Assembly (NCBI RefSeq): GCF_041088075.1
Contig: NZ_JBGCVY010000037.1
Coordinates: 62,001 to 126,000, forward strand
Reading direction: 5' to 3'
Source: Mucilaginibacter_A sp041088075
GTDB taxonomy: Bacteria; Bacteroidota; Bacteroidia; Sphingobacteriales; Sphingobacteriaceae
DNA: 64,000 bases
Under the pieces are notes generated by a model. That model was not told the origin of the DNA. It made no database searches and saw nothing but the letters and a program-made list of their open reading frames with translations. The position numbers and the translations under genes were made by a program. Position 1 is the first letter of the stretch; each line of letters begins with the position of its first letter. Below are positions 41,887 to 50,418 of the stretch, piece by piece.

Positions 41887-41949
41887 AGCTATTAAAATAA
41901 TTTTGTGGTTAAAAAGAGCCGTTAAACGTAAAACTACGCAACCAAATTT

Positions 41950-41987
41950 CGTGATAACACCTTGCCAAATACCGTTTTAAAACGGTT
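41950..41987. promoter_or_regulatory. Recurrent intergenic motif, copy 3
   Basis: CGTGATAACACC (41950-41961) followed by ACCGTTTTAAAACGGTT (41971-41987), a strong palindrome, then TATCCTAAACCG. The same words occur ahead of other exported-protein genes. Lies about 65 bases ahead of the 42051 gene. Confidence 0.4.
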
Positions 41988-42050
41988 AAAATTGGATTAT
42001 CCTAAACCGAAATTTACAATTCTAATCTACTTGAATTATAATTTAAACCC

Positions 42051-42371
42051 ATGAAAAAAATGATATGGATTATCCTGTTAAGTGCAGGAGCAAGTGCGGC
42101 ACATGCACAACAACAAACTACCAATTTAAACCAAAACAAAGGCTGGTGGACAGTTGAAAGCAATGTAAAATCACCAAAAAAACAATTGGTAAAATTTTAC
42201 AATAGTGATTCGCAATTGCTTTATGAAGAAATTTACAATCAGAAAATCTTAAACTATTCGCGAAAAAGAATACGCAGAATGCTGGACAGTGCTTTGGCCG
42301 CAGTTTTAAAAGCTAAAACTAATATTGGAGAAGCAGCAAACTTAGCCAATGTAATTAAGCATAAACATTAA
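42051..42371 (+). CDS. Small exported protein, 106 aa
   Basis: Signal peptide MKKMIWIILLSAGASAAHA, then a hydrophilic mature part with GWWTVESNVKSPKKQLVKFY and a basic helix (NYSRKRIRRMLDSALAAVLKA). The W-rich opening and short strands recall small stress-type envelope proteins, but no family is recognised. A recurrent regulatory motif lies upstream, as for the NTF2-like gene that follows at 42794, hinting at common control. Confidence 0.65.
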   Translation: MKKMIWIILLSAGASAAHAQQQTTNLNQNKGWWTVESNVKSPKKQLVKFYNSDSQLLYEEIYNQKILNYSRKRIRRMLDSALAAVLKAKTNIGEAANLANVIKHKH

Positions 42372-42676
42372 ACTTAGTTTGATCACCTTCTATTAAATTG
42401 AAACTTATGCTTTTTGAAATGAATTCTTTGATTGTTTTGTTTCATTCTTTAAAACATATATCCGCTTTTATTGATGCAATTTTATGTGTAAAGTTTTTAA
42501 ACTTTTTAAGGAAAATAGTACAAGTTATATTCAAATTAAAAATGTAATTTATTCGAGAAACTGCTACAATCAACTTGATAAAACAAACATTTATATACAA
42601 GTACGACAACCTCTTTTTATTTGACTGGTTTCTACAAATCGACGTTAATTAGAATTGCAGATTTTACCTTTTAAAT

Positions 42677-42700
42677 TACCGTAATAACACCTTTTAAAAG
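42677..42700. promoter_or_regulatory. Recurrent intergenic motif, copy 4
   Basis: TACCGTAATAACACC (42677-42691) running into CTTTTAAAAG (42691-42700). Located just ahead of the candidate promoter of the NTF2-like gene. The remainder of the 420-base gap (42372-42793) is AT-rich with no frame or repeat that I recognise. Confidence 0.45.
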
Positions 42701-42714
42701 CCGTGGTTTAACGA

Positions 42715-42745
42715 TTGTTGCCGCTTTACTTGGAAAGTAATTTTG
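42715..42745 (+). promoter_or_regulatory. Bacteroidota-type promoter of the NTF2-like gene
   Basis: TTG at 42715-42717 and TAATTTTG at 42738-42745, 20 bases apart, matching the TTG-N17-23-TAnnTTTG pattern. The start codon follows 48 bases downstream. The CCGTAATAACACC word lies immediately upstream. Confidence 0.55.
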
Positions 42746-42793
42746 GTTCTAATTAATCAACAATAATTAAACATTATTCAAAAAATCAAAACG

Positions 42794-43225
42794 ATGAAAA
42801 CTTTTAAAATTACTTCTATTATTTTAAGCTTGTTCTTTTTGCTTGGAAATGCAAAAGCCGACAAACCAAAACACCATACTGTTTTTACCATGCATTTTTC
42901 GGTCAATGCTTTTATTGATGCCGATGCCCGCGGCCTATGCGACGGCTTGACTGATATTATTGCCGATAATGCTAAGTTTAGCATCATGCGCGGCGATCAA
43001 ATGTTATGTTTCAACAAAAAAGAAATTATCAAAAGTATGGAAAGCCTGCGCGGCGTACAACAAAACTGTACCACTAATTATAAGGTTGTAGAAACTTTTG
43101 ACCGCTATGTTTTGGTTAAAGTGGAGATGAAATATCCAACATTTTCCCGCTTCAATTACATTACTTTGCACCAATGCAGCGATGGCTGGAAGATTACCAA
43201 TGTGTCGAGCATCTTTGTAAAATAG
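42794..43225 (+). CDS. Exported NTF2-like / putative lumazine-binding family protein
   Basis: A 143-residue protein with a signal peptide (SIILSLFFLLGNAKA). The mature domain has the NTF2-like pattern: an initial helix (VNAFIDADARGLCDGLTDIIADNAKFSIM), a mid-strand region (NCTTNYKVVETFDRYVLVKVEMKY) and a closing DGWKITNVSSIF strand. Proteins of this type (SnoaL/lumazine-binding-like) are common small exported products in Sphingobacteriaceae. The ligand is unknown. A sister-motif copy (ATACTGTTTTTACC, about 42876) encodes HTVFTM just after the signal peptide. Confidence 0.75.
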   Translation: MKTFKITSIILSLFFLLGNAKADKPKHHTVFTMHFSVNAFIDADARGLCDGLTDIIADNAKFSIMRGDQMLCFNKKEIIKSMESLRGVQQNCTTNYKVVETFDRYVLVKVEMKYPTFSRFNYITLHQCSDGWKITNVSSIFVK

Positions 43226-43326
43226 ATTGCAGTTCTGTCGTTTCGACTAAAAGGAGAAATTTTATTCCAATTTTCCAAGCTTGATTACTTTGAAAAAGAT
43301 TTCTCCCTTCAAATCTAAATGACAAT

Positions 43327-43355
43327 ACCAATTTTATACCGATAAAAGAAGCATC
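43327..43355 (-). repeat. Dispersed motif with full tail
   Basis: ACCAATTTTATACC followed by GATAAAAGAAGCATC, at the 3' end of the amidohydrolase gene (its stop lies at 43354). Confidence 0.92.
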
Positions 43356-44538
43356 AATTACCCAATTCTTTTAAAGCAAGATAAGCCATCAAACCCGTGC
43401 TTAAAGCAAGCGCACTTTCATCCACATCAAAAGTTGGTGTGTGTACGGAAGATACAATTCCACGTTCTTCGTTCCGCGTTCCTAAACGGTAAAAGCAGGC
43501 ATCGGCCACTTGCGAATAATAGGCAAAATCTTCGGCAGCCATCCAAATATCCAAATCCAAAACGTTTTCTTTTCCCAGATAATCTTCGGCAAAACCACGA
43601 ACGCGGGCAGTCAGTTTTTCTTCGTTGATTAAAAACGGATAACCTTTTCGAATTTCAAAATCGCAGCTTCCGCCCATGCTTTCGGCCATGCCTTCAGCCA
43701 TTTTTTTCATTTTGAGGTGTGCTTCGGCACGCCAGTTTTCGTCCATTGTCCTGAAAGTCCCTTCCAAATAAACCTCATTCGGGATGACATTGGTTGCGCC
43801 ATTTGCAATCACTTTTCCAAAAGATAGAACCGACGGCGACTTCGGATCGGCAAAACGGCTGACTACTTGCTGCAAAGCGGTTAAAATATGTGCCGTAATA
43901 ATCACCGGATCAATGTTTTGCTGCGGTTGTGCGCCATGCCCGCCTTTTCCTTTTACGGTTACATACAATTCGTCGGTGGAAGCCATGTATTTTCCGGCAC
44001 GAAAACCAACTTTTCCGGCATCAATCAAAGGCATTACATGTTGGCCAATTACGGCTTGCGGTTTCGGGTTTTCCAGCACGCCTTCTGCAATCATTAAACT
44101 TGCGCCACCAGGCAATTTTTCTTCTGCAGGCTGAAAAATAAATTTCACGGTTCCGCCAAATTCACTTTTAATTTGGTTGAGAATACGGGCCGTTCCAAGC
44201 AGCGACGACGTATGCACATCGTGGCCGCAAGCGTGCATAACACCCGGGTTTTGCGATTTATAAGGAACCTCATTTGCTTCAACAATCGGCAGTGCATCCA
44301 TATCGCCGCGCAAAGCCACAACCTGGTCAGAAGGTTTTTCGCCTTGCAATATCGCAACCAAGCCGTTGCCAGCCATTTTTTCGTAAGCAATTCCCAATTC
44401 ATCCAACTTGGATGCAACAAAAGTACGCGTGTTTTCTTCGTGGAAAGAAAGCTCCGGATGCTGGTGCAAATGCCTGCGGTTGGCAATTACATCCTGGTGT
44501 ATTTGTTGGGCAAGTTCTTGTATTTTATTTTTGATCAT
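43354..44538 (-). CDS. M20-family amidohydrolase
   Basis: A 394-residue zinc peptidase/amidohydrolase of the M20D type (N-acyl amino acid or hippurate hydrolase-like). Metal-site motifs: RGDMDALPI, HACGHDVHTSSLLG, FQPAEE with the catalytic Glu, and a His near the C-terminus in SVHTPTFDVDE. The middle lid domain lies between about 180 and 290. The ATG at 44538 is preferred, because the upstream extension overlaps the SPOR gene further. It starts 14 bases inside the end of the SPOR-domain gene, so the pair is coupled. Confidence 0.92.
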   Translation of the reverse strand: MIKNKIQELAQQIHQDVIANRRHLHQHPELSFHEENTRTFVASKLDELGIAYEKMAGNGLVAILQGEKPSDQVVALRGDMDALPIVEANEVPYKSQNPGVMHACGHDVHTSSLLGTARILNQIKSEFGGTVKFIFQPAEEKLPGGASLMIAEGVLENPKPQAVIGQHVMPLIDAGKVGFRAGKYMASTDELYVTVKGKGGHGAQPQQNIDPVIITAHILTALQQVVSRFADPKSPSVLSFGKVIANGATNVIPNEVYLEGTFRTMDENWRAEAHLKMKKMAEGMAESMGGSCDFEIRKGYPFLINEEKLTARVRGFAEDYLGKENVLDLDIWMAAEDFAYYSQVADACFYRLGTRNEERGIVSSVHTPTFDVDESALALSTGLMAYLALKELGN

Positions 44539-44947
44539 CGGGCGTGGTATCCAATTTTGGCGGATTGATTTTTTCGGAAACAAGGAACAGGGTTGGAAAC
44601 TGCGGGCGTAAATCGCGCATCAGTTTTTGTGCTTCCAAACGCGTTCGGAAATCACCGGCCTTAAGTTTAAAATTCGGTTCCTGGTAAATAATATACGTTC
44701 TTAAACCAGGATATAATTGATTAAATGCCGCTTGTTTCGCATAGATTTCGTTCCGGTCAGAACTGATAAAAAACTGCACGCGGTAACCATAAGCAGAACC
44801 AGTTACGGTTTTTCCGGCAGGAGATTTTGCGGCCGACAACCGATGTGCGATCAAACTGTCGATCCGCGGGTCTTTTATCACTTCTACTTCGCCGCGAGTT
44901 TGTGCAGAAGAAAATGCAGACAAAAAAAGTACCGATAAAAAAAGCAT
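44525..44947 (-). CDS. Exported SPOR-domain-like protein
   Basis: A 140-residue exported protein. After a short signal peptide (MLFLSVLFLSAFSSAQ) and a linker (VIKDPRIDSLIAHRLSAAK) comes a region with YGYRVQFFISSDRNEIYAK, YIIYQEPNFKLKAGDFRTR and AQKLMRDLRPQFP, the SPOR peptidoglycan-binding pattern. The start is uncertain: ATG 44947 lies inside a repeat-type palindrome (44934-44983), so the first signal-peptide residues are repeat-encoded; ATG 45001 would add 18 residues. Overlaps the downstream amidohydrolase by 14 bases. Confidence 0.75.
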   Translation of the reverse strand: MLFLSVLFLSAFSSAQTRGEVEVIKDPRIDSLIAHRLSAAKSPAGKTVTGSAYGYRVQFFISSDRNEIYAKQAAFNQLYPGLRTYIIYQEPNFKLKAGDFRTRLEAQKLMRDLRPQFPTLFLVSEKINPPKLDTTPDDQK

Positions 44948-44983
44948 CCAGGCCGATAACAGCCGGATGCTTCTTTTAGCACA
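44934..44983. repeat. Facing motif pair overlapping the 5' end of the SPOR gene
   Basis: GATAAAAAAAGCATCC (44934-44949) faces GGATGCTTCTTTTAGC (44965-44980), an imperfect hairpin covering the start-codon region of the gene. Confidence 0.75.
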
Positions 44984-45030
44984 TAAATTTAAGTGAACCA
45001 TGGTGTTGCTTGGTTTTAATTGGAAAGCCA

Positions 45031-48000
45031 TTACGCCATGCCAACACCATGACAATTTTTATATTTTTTACCGCTTCCGCAAGGGCAAGAATCGTTACGG
45101 CCAATCTTTTGCTCTACTTTAACCGGCGTTGGTTTTTGCAGTTCGCGTGTGTCTTCATCCGGCACACCATTGGTTTCGTGCACCAATTGTGGTTTTGAAA
45201 TGCGCATTTGGCGCATGTCCAATTTTGGTTCCGGCCTTGCTTCCCGCACTTCTTCCGGTTGTTGCTGAACCGGGATGCCTCCTTTAAACAAGAAACTTAC
45301 AATTTCTTTGTTGACGTTTGAAAGCATCTGACGGAACAATTCAAAAGCTTCAAACTTGTAAACCAACAGCGGGTCTTTTTGCTCGTAAACTGCGTTTTGT
45401 ACGGATTGTTTCAGCTCGTCCATTTCGCGCAAATGCTCTTTCCAGGCATCGTCAATAAAGGTTAAAACCACGTTTTTTTCGAAAGATTTAACCACTTCAT
45501 GCCCTTCGTTTTCCACCGCTATTTGCAACGGAACGGCGACTTGAATACCATGAACGCCATCGGTAAACGGAACAATGATGTTTTCGATCATGTTGCCGCG
45601 CGTGTCGTAAACGTCCTTTAAAACCGGATAAGCTTGTTTGGCTATCGCTTCGGATTTGCGTTTGTAATATTCGTTGATTTCATGGAAAGCAGTTTCCACC
45701 AAAACCGGCGTTGTTTTGGCAGCGAAATCATCATGCGTGATTTCGGTATCTACAGAAAACAAACGGATCATTTCCAATTGGAAACCTTCGTAGTTGTTGG
45801 CGTCTTTAAACTCGGTGACCACGTCTTCGGCAACGTCAAAAATCGTATTGTTCAGGTCAACATCCAAACGTTCGCCAAACAACGCATTTTTACGGCGCGT
45901 GTAGATAACGGTTCGTTGCGAGTTCATCACATCATCGTATTCCAGCAAACGCTTGCGGATACCAAAGTTGTTTTCTTCCACTTTTTTCTGCGCACGCTCA
46001 ATGGATTTGGTGATCATGGAATGCTGGATCACTTCGCCTTCTTCGATACCCATCCGAACCATCAGGCCCGAAATACGCTCTGAACCGAACAAACGCATCA
46101 AATCATCTTCCAAAGAAACAAAGAATTGGGAAGAACCCGGATCGCCCTGACGGCCGGAACGGCCGCGCAACTGCCTGTCAACACGGCGCGATTCATGGCG
46201 TTCTGTACCCACAATGGCCAAACCGCCAACCTCTTTTACGCCTTCGCCCAGTTTAATATCTGTACCACGGCCGGCCATGTTGGTAGCGATGGTAACCGTG
46301 CTTCTTTTACCTGCTTCGGCTACAATTTCCGCTTCCCGTTGGTGCATTTTCGCGTTCAAAACGTTGTGCTTGATGCCACGTAGTTTTAACATCCGGCTTA
46401 ACAATTCCGAAATTTCTACCGAAGTTGTACCCACCAAAACCGGCCTTCCGGCTTGGGTTAAATTCACAATTTCGTCTGCAACAGCGTTATATTTTTCGCG
46501 CATGGTGCGGTACACCAAATCTTGCCGGTCAGAACGGCTTGCAGGCGTATTGGTTGGGATTTCCACCACGTCCAGTTTGTAAATTTCCCAAAACTCGCCG
46601 GCTTCTGTAACGGCCGTACCCGTCATACCGCACAATTTGTGGTACATCCGGAAATAGTTTTGCAATGTAACCGTGGCAAACGTTTGTGAAGCATCTTCCA
46701 CTTTCACGTTTTCTTTCGCTTCGATGGCCTGGTGCAAACCATCGGAGTAACGGCGGCCATCCAGCACACGGCCGGTTTGCTCATCCACGATTTTTACTTT
46801 GCCATCATCCAAAATATATTCAGTATCGCGCTCGAACAATGTGTAAGCTTTCAGCAATTGGTTAACGGAATGAATACGTTCCGATTTGATAGAAAAATCG
46901 CGCATCAGTTCATCTTTCTTGGCTACTTTTTCTTCGGAAGATAAACTTGATTTTTCGATTTCGGCAACTTCTGTCCCCACATCAGGCATCACAAAGAAAT
47001 GCGGGTCTTCACCGGAAGTCGTAATCAGTTCAATACCTTTTTCCGTCAATTCAACCTGGTTGTTTTTTTCATCAATCACAAAGTAAAGTTCGGTATCTAC
47101 TTTCGGCATTTCCTTGTTCTGGTCCTGCATGTAATAGTTTTCGGTTTTGTTCAGCACCGTTTTGATGCCTTGCTCACTTAAAAACTTAATCAACGCTTTG
47201 CTTTTTGGCAAACCACGATGGGCACGCAACAAGGCCAAACCGCCTTCATCCACGCCGCTTTTACCTTCGGTAATTTGCTTTTTGGCTTCGTTTAATTTAG
47301 TGTTGACCAGGCTTTTTTGTGCATTTACCAACCGTTCGATGCGTGGTTTCAACTCATAAAACTCGTGTTCATCGCCACGCGGAATCGGGCCGGAAATAAT
47401 CAACGGCGTACGGGCATCATCAATTAAAACCGAATCCACCTCATCCACCATGGCATAATGCAATTTGCGCTGCACCAATTCTTCCGGACTGCGTGTCATA
47501 TTGTCACGCAAATAATCAAAACCAAATTCATTGTTGGTTCCGAAAGTAATATCAGCCAAATAAGCGTTGCGGCGTTCTTCCGAATTTGGTTCGTGCCGGT
47601 CAATACAATCCACCGATAATCCGTGAAACTCGTACAACGGCCCCATCCATTCACTATCCCGGCGAGCCAGGTAATCGTTCACCGTTACAATATGTACGCC
47701 TTGTCCGGCCAGTGCGTTTAAGTAAGCCGGCAACGTGGCAACCAAAGTTTTACCTTCACCCGTCGCCATTTCGGCAATTTTTCCCTCATGCAAAACGATA
47801 CCGCCGATCAACTGCACATCGTAATGCACCATGTTCCAGGTAACTTCGTTTCCGGCAGATATCCAGGAATTGTGGTGGATGGCTTTATCGCCCGAAATCA
47901 AAACGTTCTTTTTAAAAGCTGCCAGTTCACGGTCAAAATCCGTCGCGGTAACTTCCAAAGTTTTGTTGTTGGCCAAACGTCGCGCTGTTTCTTTTACCAC

Positions 48001-48339
48001 CGCAAAGGCTTCGGGCAAAATCTCCATTAAAACCACTTCCAGCTCTTTGTTGCGGTCTTTTTCCAGCTTGTCAATTTCTGTATAAAGCTCTACTTTGCGG
48101 TTAACTTCCAGGGTTTGGTCGTTTTCGGCTTCGTCTTTCGCTGCTTTTATTTGCGCGTCTATTTTTTCCAGAGCAGATGCAATGCGTGCTTTAAAATCCA
48201 GCGTTTTGGCACGCAGTTCATCATTGCTGATTTGGTCCAGCTTGGCAAATTCTGCTTTTATTTTTTCTACTAAAGGCTGTACACCTTTAACATCCCTTTC
48301 CGATTTATTGCCGAAAAGTTTACTGATAAATCCCAACAT
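45031..48339 (-). CDS. secA: Preprotein translocase ATPase SecA
   Basis: A 1102-residue SecA, the motor that drives unfolded proteins through SecYEG. Walker A is MATGEGKTLVATL (about residue 215 after a Bacteroidota-type N-terminal insertion); FGTNNEFGFDYLRDN and NMAGRGTDIKLGEGV helicase motifs follow. The C-terminus carries the SEC-C zinc motif in RNDSCPCGSGKKYKNCHG. The ATG at 48339 (MLGFISKLFG) is the conventional start; upstream in-frame codons are not conserved. The long insertion near residue 370-470 is typical of Bacteroidota SecA. A motif copy (46298-46311) is in frame as GKRST. Confidence 0.97.
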   Translation of the reverse strand: MLGFISKLFGNKSERDVKGVQPLVEKIKAEFAKLDQISNDELRAKTLDFKARIASALEKIDAQIKAAKDEAENDQTLEVNRKVELYTEIDKLEKDRNKELEVVLMEILPEAFAVVKETARRLANNKTLEVTATDFDRELAAFKKNVLISGDKAIHHNSWISAGNEVTWNMVHYDVQLIGGIVLHEGKIAEMATGEGKTLVATLPAYLNALAGQGVHIVTVNDYLARRDSEWMGPLYEFHGLSVDCIDRHEPNSEERRNAYLADITFGTNNEFGFDYLRDNMTRSPEELVQRKLHYAMVDEVDSVLIDDARTPLIISGPIPRGDEHEFYELKPRIERLVNAQKSLVNTKLNEAKKQITEGKSGVDEGGLALLRAHRGLPKSKALIKFLSEQGIKTVLNKTENYYMQDQNKEMPKVDTELYFVIDEKNNQVELTEKGIELITTSGEDPHFFVMPDVGTEVAEIEKSSLSSEEKVAKKDELMRDFSIKSERIHSVNQLLKAYTLFERDTEYILDDGKVKIVDEQTGRVLDGRRYSDGLHQAIEAKENVKVEDASQTFATVTLQNYFRMYHKLCGMTGTAVTEAGEFWEIYKLDVVEIPTNTPASRSDRQDLVYRTMREKYNAVADEIVNLTQAGRPVLVGTTSVEISELLSRMLKLRGIKHNVLNAKMHQREAEIVAEAGKRSTVTIATNMAGRGTDIKLGEGVKEVGGLAIVGTERHESRRVDRQLRGRSGRQGDPGSSQFFVSLEDDLMRLFGSERISGLMVRMGIEEGEVIQHSMITKSIERAQKKVEENNFGIRKRLLEYDDVMNSQRTVIYTRRKNALFGERLDVDLNNTIFDVAEDVVTEFKDANNYEGFQLEMIRLFSVDTEITHDDFAAKTTPVLVETAFHEINEYYKRKSEAIAKQAYPVLKDVYDTRGNMIENIIVPFTDGVHGIQVAVPLQIAVENEGHEVVKSFEKNVVLTFIDDAWKEHLREMDELKQSVQNAVYEQKDPLLVYKFEAFELFRQMLSNVNKEIVSFLFKGGIPVQQQPEEVREARPEPKLDMRQMRISKPQLVHETNGVPDEDTRELQKPTPVKVEQKIGRNDSCPCGSGKKYKNCHGVGMA

Positions 48340-48535
48340 GTTGTAATCTCTAAGATAAAAAACTCCATTTGCAACAATTGCGCCAGCGGCAACCGAAGTC
48401 ATAATGGCAGGTAAAATTACGGATTTTGATTGAAAACTGCATCCTTTAGCTTAATGCTCATGCAGGTTTTGATCGTACTTCTTTTATCAACCTAAATTTA
48501 GTATCGAAATTAAACTGTTTTTATTATATTTGAGT

Positions 48536-48778
48536 ATGGACAAGCTTTCAGATTTCATCACGGTTGATCCAAATATCCAATTTGGAAAACCCGTTTTTAA
48601 AGGGACACGCGTACCGGTGCAAAGTTTATTTTGGCATTTGCAAGAAGGAATTTCTATTCATGATTTTCTGGAAGACTTCCCAAGTGTAAGTCTGGAGCAA
48701 GCCCAACGTGTGATTGCGTGGGGCGCAAAACATTTTGAACTTCCTGAATGCATTTTGGATGAAACTATTATTGGATGA
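48536..48778 (+). CDS. DUF433-family antitoxin
   Basis: An 80-residue DUF433 protein, a helix-turn-helix antitoxin usually paired with a DUF5615 PIN-like toxin. Signature: ITVDPNIQFGKPVFKGTRVPV, then FLEDFPSVSLEQAQRVIAWGAKH. Its last codons overlap the start of a toxin frame (ATG at 48759) that opens with the expected MKLLLDEN but is cut short by a repeat, so the antitoxin is orphaned. A TTG codon at 48530 is a less likely start. Confidence 0.85.
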   Translation: MDKLSDFITVDPNIQFGKPVFKGTRVPVQSLFWHLQEGISIHDFLEDFPSVSLEQAQRVIAWGAKHFELPECILDETIIG

Positions 48779-48893
48779 AAATCTGCTTAAAAACAGAATC
48801 GAATGTATTTTCATTGCCGTTGGCTTTAGCCAACGGAGCAATAGCAGGCAGAGAAAAGGCTTTAGCCAAAAAAGCAGTTTTATATTAGGCTAA
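48759..48893 (+). pseudogene. DUF5615-type toxin start, truncated by a repeat
   Basis: From ATG 48759 the frame reads MKLLLDENLLKNRIE, the N-terminus typical of the PIN-like DUF5615 toxin that accompanies DUF433. After about 15 codons it enters the GCCGTTGGCTTTAGCC repeat and ends at TAA 48891-48893. No remaining toxin sequence is found beyond the repeat before purD. The gene is therefore broken by repeat insertion or by a deletion joined at the repeat. Confidence 0.65.
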
Positions 48894-48943
48894 AGCCTGC
48901 TTTACAATTTGCTGCAACCGTTGGCTGAAGCCAACGGCAATGA
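48811..48943. repeat. Nested palindromic repeat of the GCCGTTGGCTTTAGCCAACGG type
   Basis: Outer arms TTCATTGCCGTTGGCTTTAG (48811-) and its near-complement ending at 48943 enclose an inner hairpin AGGCTTTAGCC / GGCTAAAGCCT (about 48863-48897). This repeat class is common in Bacteroidota genomes. It sits inside a toxin gene. Confidence 0.85.
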
Positions 48944-49039
48944 ATTTCTATCATTTTTCATTAGGTGCAGATCTTTATCCTACCCAATTACGAAATTTAG
49001 TTGTTCCGATAAATCCTCGCTCTTTCTTCCCGCAAATTC

Positions 49040-49047
49040 TATCTTTG
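49040..49047 (+). promoter_or_regulatory. Candidate -7 box (TATCTTTG) of purD
   Basis: Exact TAnnTTTG match ending 5 bases before the purD ATG at 49053; it implies a very short leader if used. No -33 TTG at good spacing. Confidence 0.35.
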
Positions 49048-49052
49048 GCTTT

Positions 49053-50327
49053 ATGAATATCCTGCTCCTTGGTTCTGGCGGAAGAGAAAGTGCTTTTGCC
49101 TGGAAGTTATCGCAAAGCCCAAAATGCGAACGCTTGTTTATTGCGCCCGGCAATGCCGGAACCGGAATTTACGGCCAAAACGTCAACATCAGCGTGAACG
49201 ATTTCGAAGCAATCAAAAATTTAGTGTATAAAAACAGCATTGATCTGGTTTTGGTTGGCCCGGAAGAACCGCTGGTAAACGGTATCCACGATTTTTTTCT
49301 GGCAGATGAATCGCTTAAAAATATTCCGGTAATCGGTCCGCAAAAGCAAGCCGCACAGTTAGAAGGCAGCAAAGATTTTTCTAAAGATTTTATGTTTAAA
49401 AACAGCATCCCGGCCGCTGCTTCCAAAACTTTCACCTTAGAAACTTTGGAACAGGGCCGCGCTTATCTCGCTACGCACGGTTTGCCTATCGTTTTAAAAG
49501 CTGACGGGCTGGCAGCCGGAAAAGGCGTTTTAATTTGTACCAGTTGGGAAGAAGCACAACAGGAATTTACCTCGATGCTGCGCGATGCAAAGTTTGGTGC
49601 GGCAAGTGCTAAAGTGGTGGTCGAGCAGTTTTTGCAAGGCATCGAGCTTTCTGTTTTTGTGCTCACCGATGGCAAAAATTACAAAATTTTGCCCGAAGCC
49701 AAAGATTACAAACGCATTGGCGAAGGTGATACCGGTTTAAATACCGGCGGCATGGGTTCGGTTTCCCCGGTTCCGTTTGCCGATGCTGTTTTTATGGCCA
49801 AAGTGGAAGAGCGGATCGTTGTCCCAACCATAAAAGGATTGCAAAAAGACAACATTCCGTACAAAGGCTTTATTTTTATTGGTTTGATGAATTGCGGCGG
49901 CGAACCTTACGTGATCGAATACAACTGCCGCATGGGCGATCCGGAAACGGAAAGTGTTTTGCCACGGATCGAAAATGATCTGGTGGAAATTTTACAAGCC
50001 GTTGCCGAAGAAAGATTGAACGAAATCAACCTAAAAATTTCCGATCAAGTTGCGGCAACGGTGGTTTGTGTGGCCAGCGGTTATCCTGGCGATTATGTGA
50101 AAGATAAAACCATCACCGGCATCGAAAATGTGCGTGGCTCCTTTGTTTTTCATGCCGGAACGAAGCTGGAAAATGAAGCAATTAAAACCGCTGGCGGACG
50201 TGTTTTAGCAATTACCAGTTTGCAAAACACCTTATTTGAAGCCGTACAACAAGCCACGTTAGATGCTGCCCGCACTTATTGGGACGGCCGCGTTTTCCGG
50301 AAAGATATTGGCTTTGATTTGTTATGA
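49053..50327 (+). CDS. purD: Phosphoribosylamine-glycine ligase (GAR synthetase)
   Basis: A 424-residue ATP-grasp enzyme, the second step of purine synthesis (5-phosphoribosylamine plus glycine to GAR). It has the N-terminal MNILLLGSGGRESAFAWKL, the ATP-grasp core IVLKADGLAAGKGVLIC, LNTGGMGSVSPV with conserved Gly-Gly-Met-Gly, and EYNCRMGDPETESVLPR near the metal site. The ATG at 49053 is the family start, although the frame is open upstream. Single gene, no other pur genes nearby. Sister-motif words are in frame near 49782 (DAVFMA) and 49391. Confidence 0.96.
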   Translation: MNILLLGSGGRESAFAWKLSQSPKCERLFIAPGNAGTGIYGQNVNISVNDFEAIKNLVYKNSIDLVLVGPEEPLVNGIHDFFLADESLKNIPVIGPQKQAAQLEGSKDFSKDFMFKNSIPAAASKTFTLETLEQGRAYLATHGLPIVLKADGLAAGKGVLICTSWEEAQQEFTSMLRDAKFGAASAKVVVEQFLQGIELSVFVLTDGKNYKILPEAKDYKRIGEGDTGLNTGGMGSVSPVPFADAVFMAKVEERIVVPTIKGLQKDNIPYKGFIFIGLMNCGGEPYVIEYNCRMGDPETESVLPRIENDLVEILQAVAEERLNEINLKISDQVAATVVCVASGYPGDYVKDKTITGIENVRGSFVFHAGTKLENEAIKTAGGRVLAITSLQNTLFEAVQQATLDAARTYWDGRVFRKDIGFDLL

Positions 50328-50339
50328 TGATTTTTATAG

Positions 50340-50406
50340 GGTAAAAGAAGCATCGGTATAAAAAAAGAAGCACCAGATTTAGTTAAAACCTGATGCTTCT
50401 TTTACC
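50340..50406. terminator. Motif-pair hairpin between purD and the convergent thioredoxin-like gene
   Basis: GGTAAAAGAAGCATC (50340-50354) and GATGCTTCTTTTACC (50392-50406) are perfect 15-bp arms 37 bases apart; sequences beyond the arms (TTTTTATAGG, ACTATATTTTTG) are also partly complementary. Placed so as to stop transcription from both sides. The arms are standard copies of the dispersed motif. Confidence 0.7.
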
Positions 50407-50418
50407 ACTATATTTTTG

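Noticed and set aside
48909..49052. N-terminal extension of PurD
   Set aside because: It begins within a palindromic repeat; PurD starts at MNILLLGSGG.
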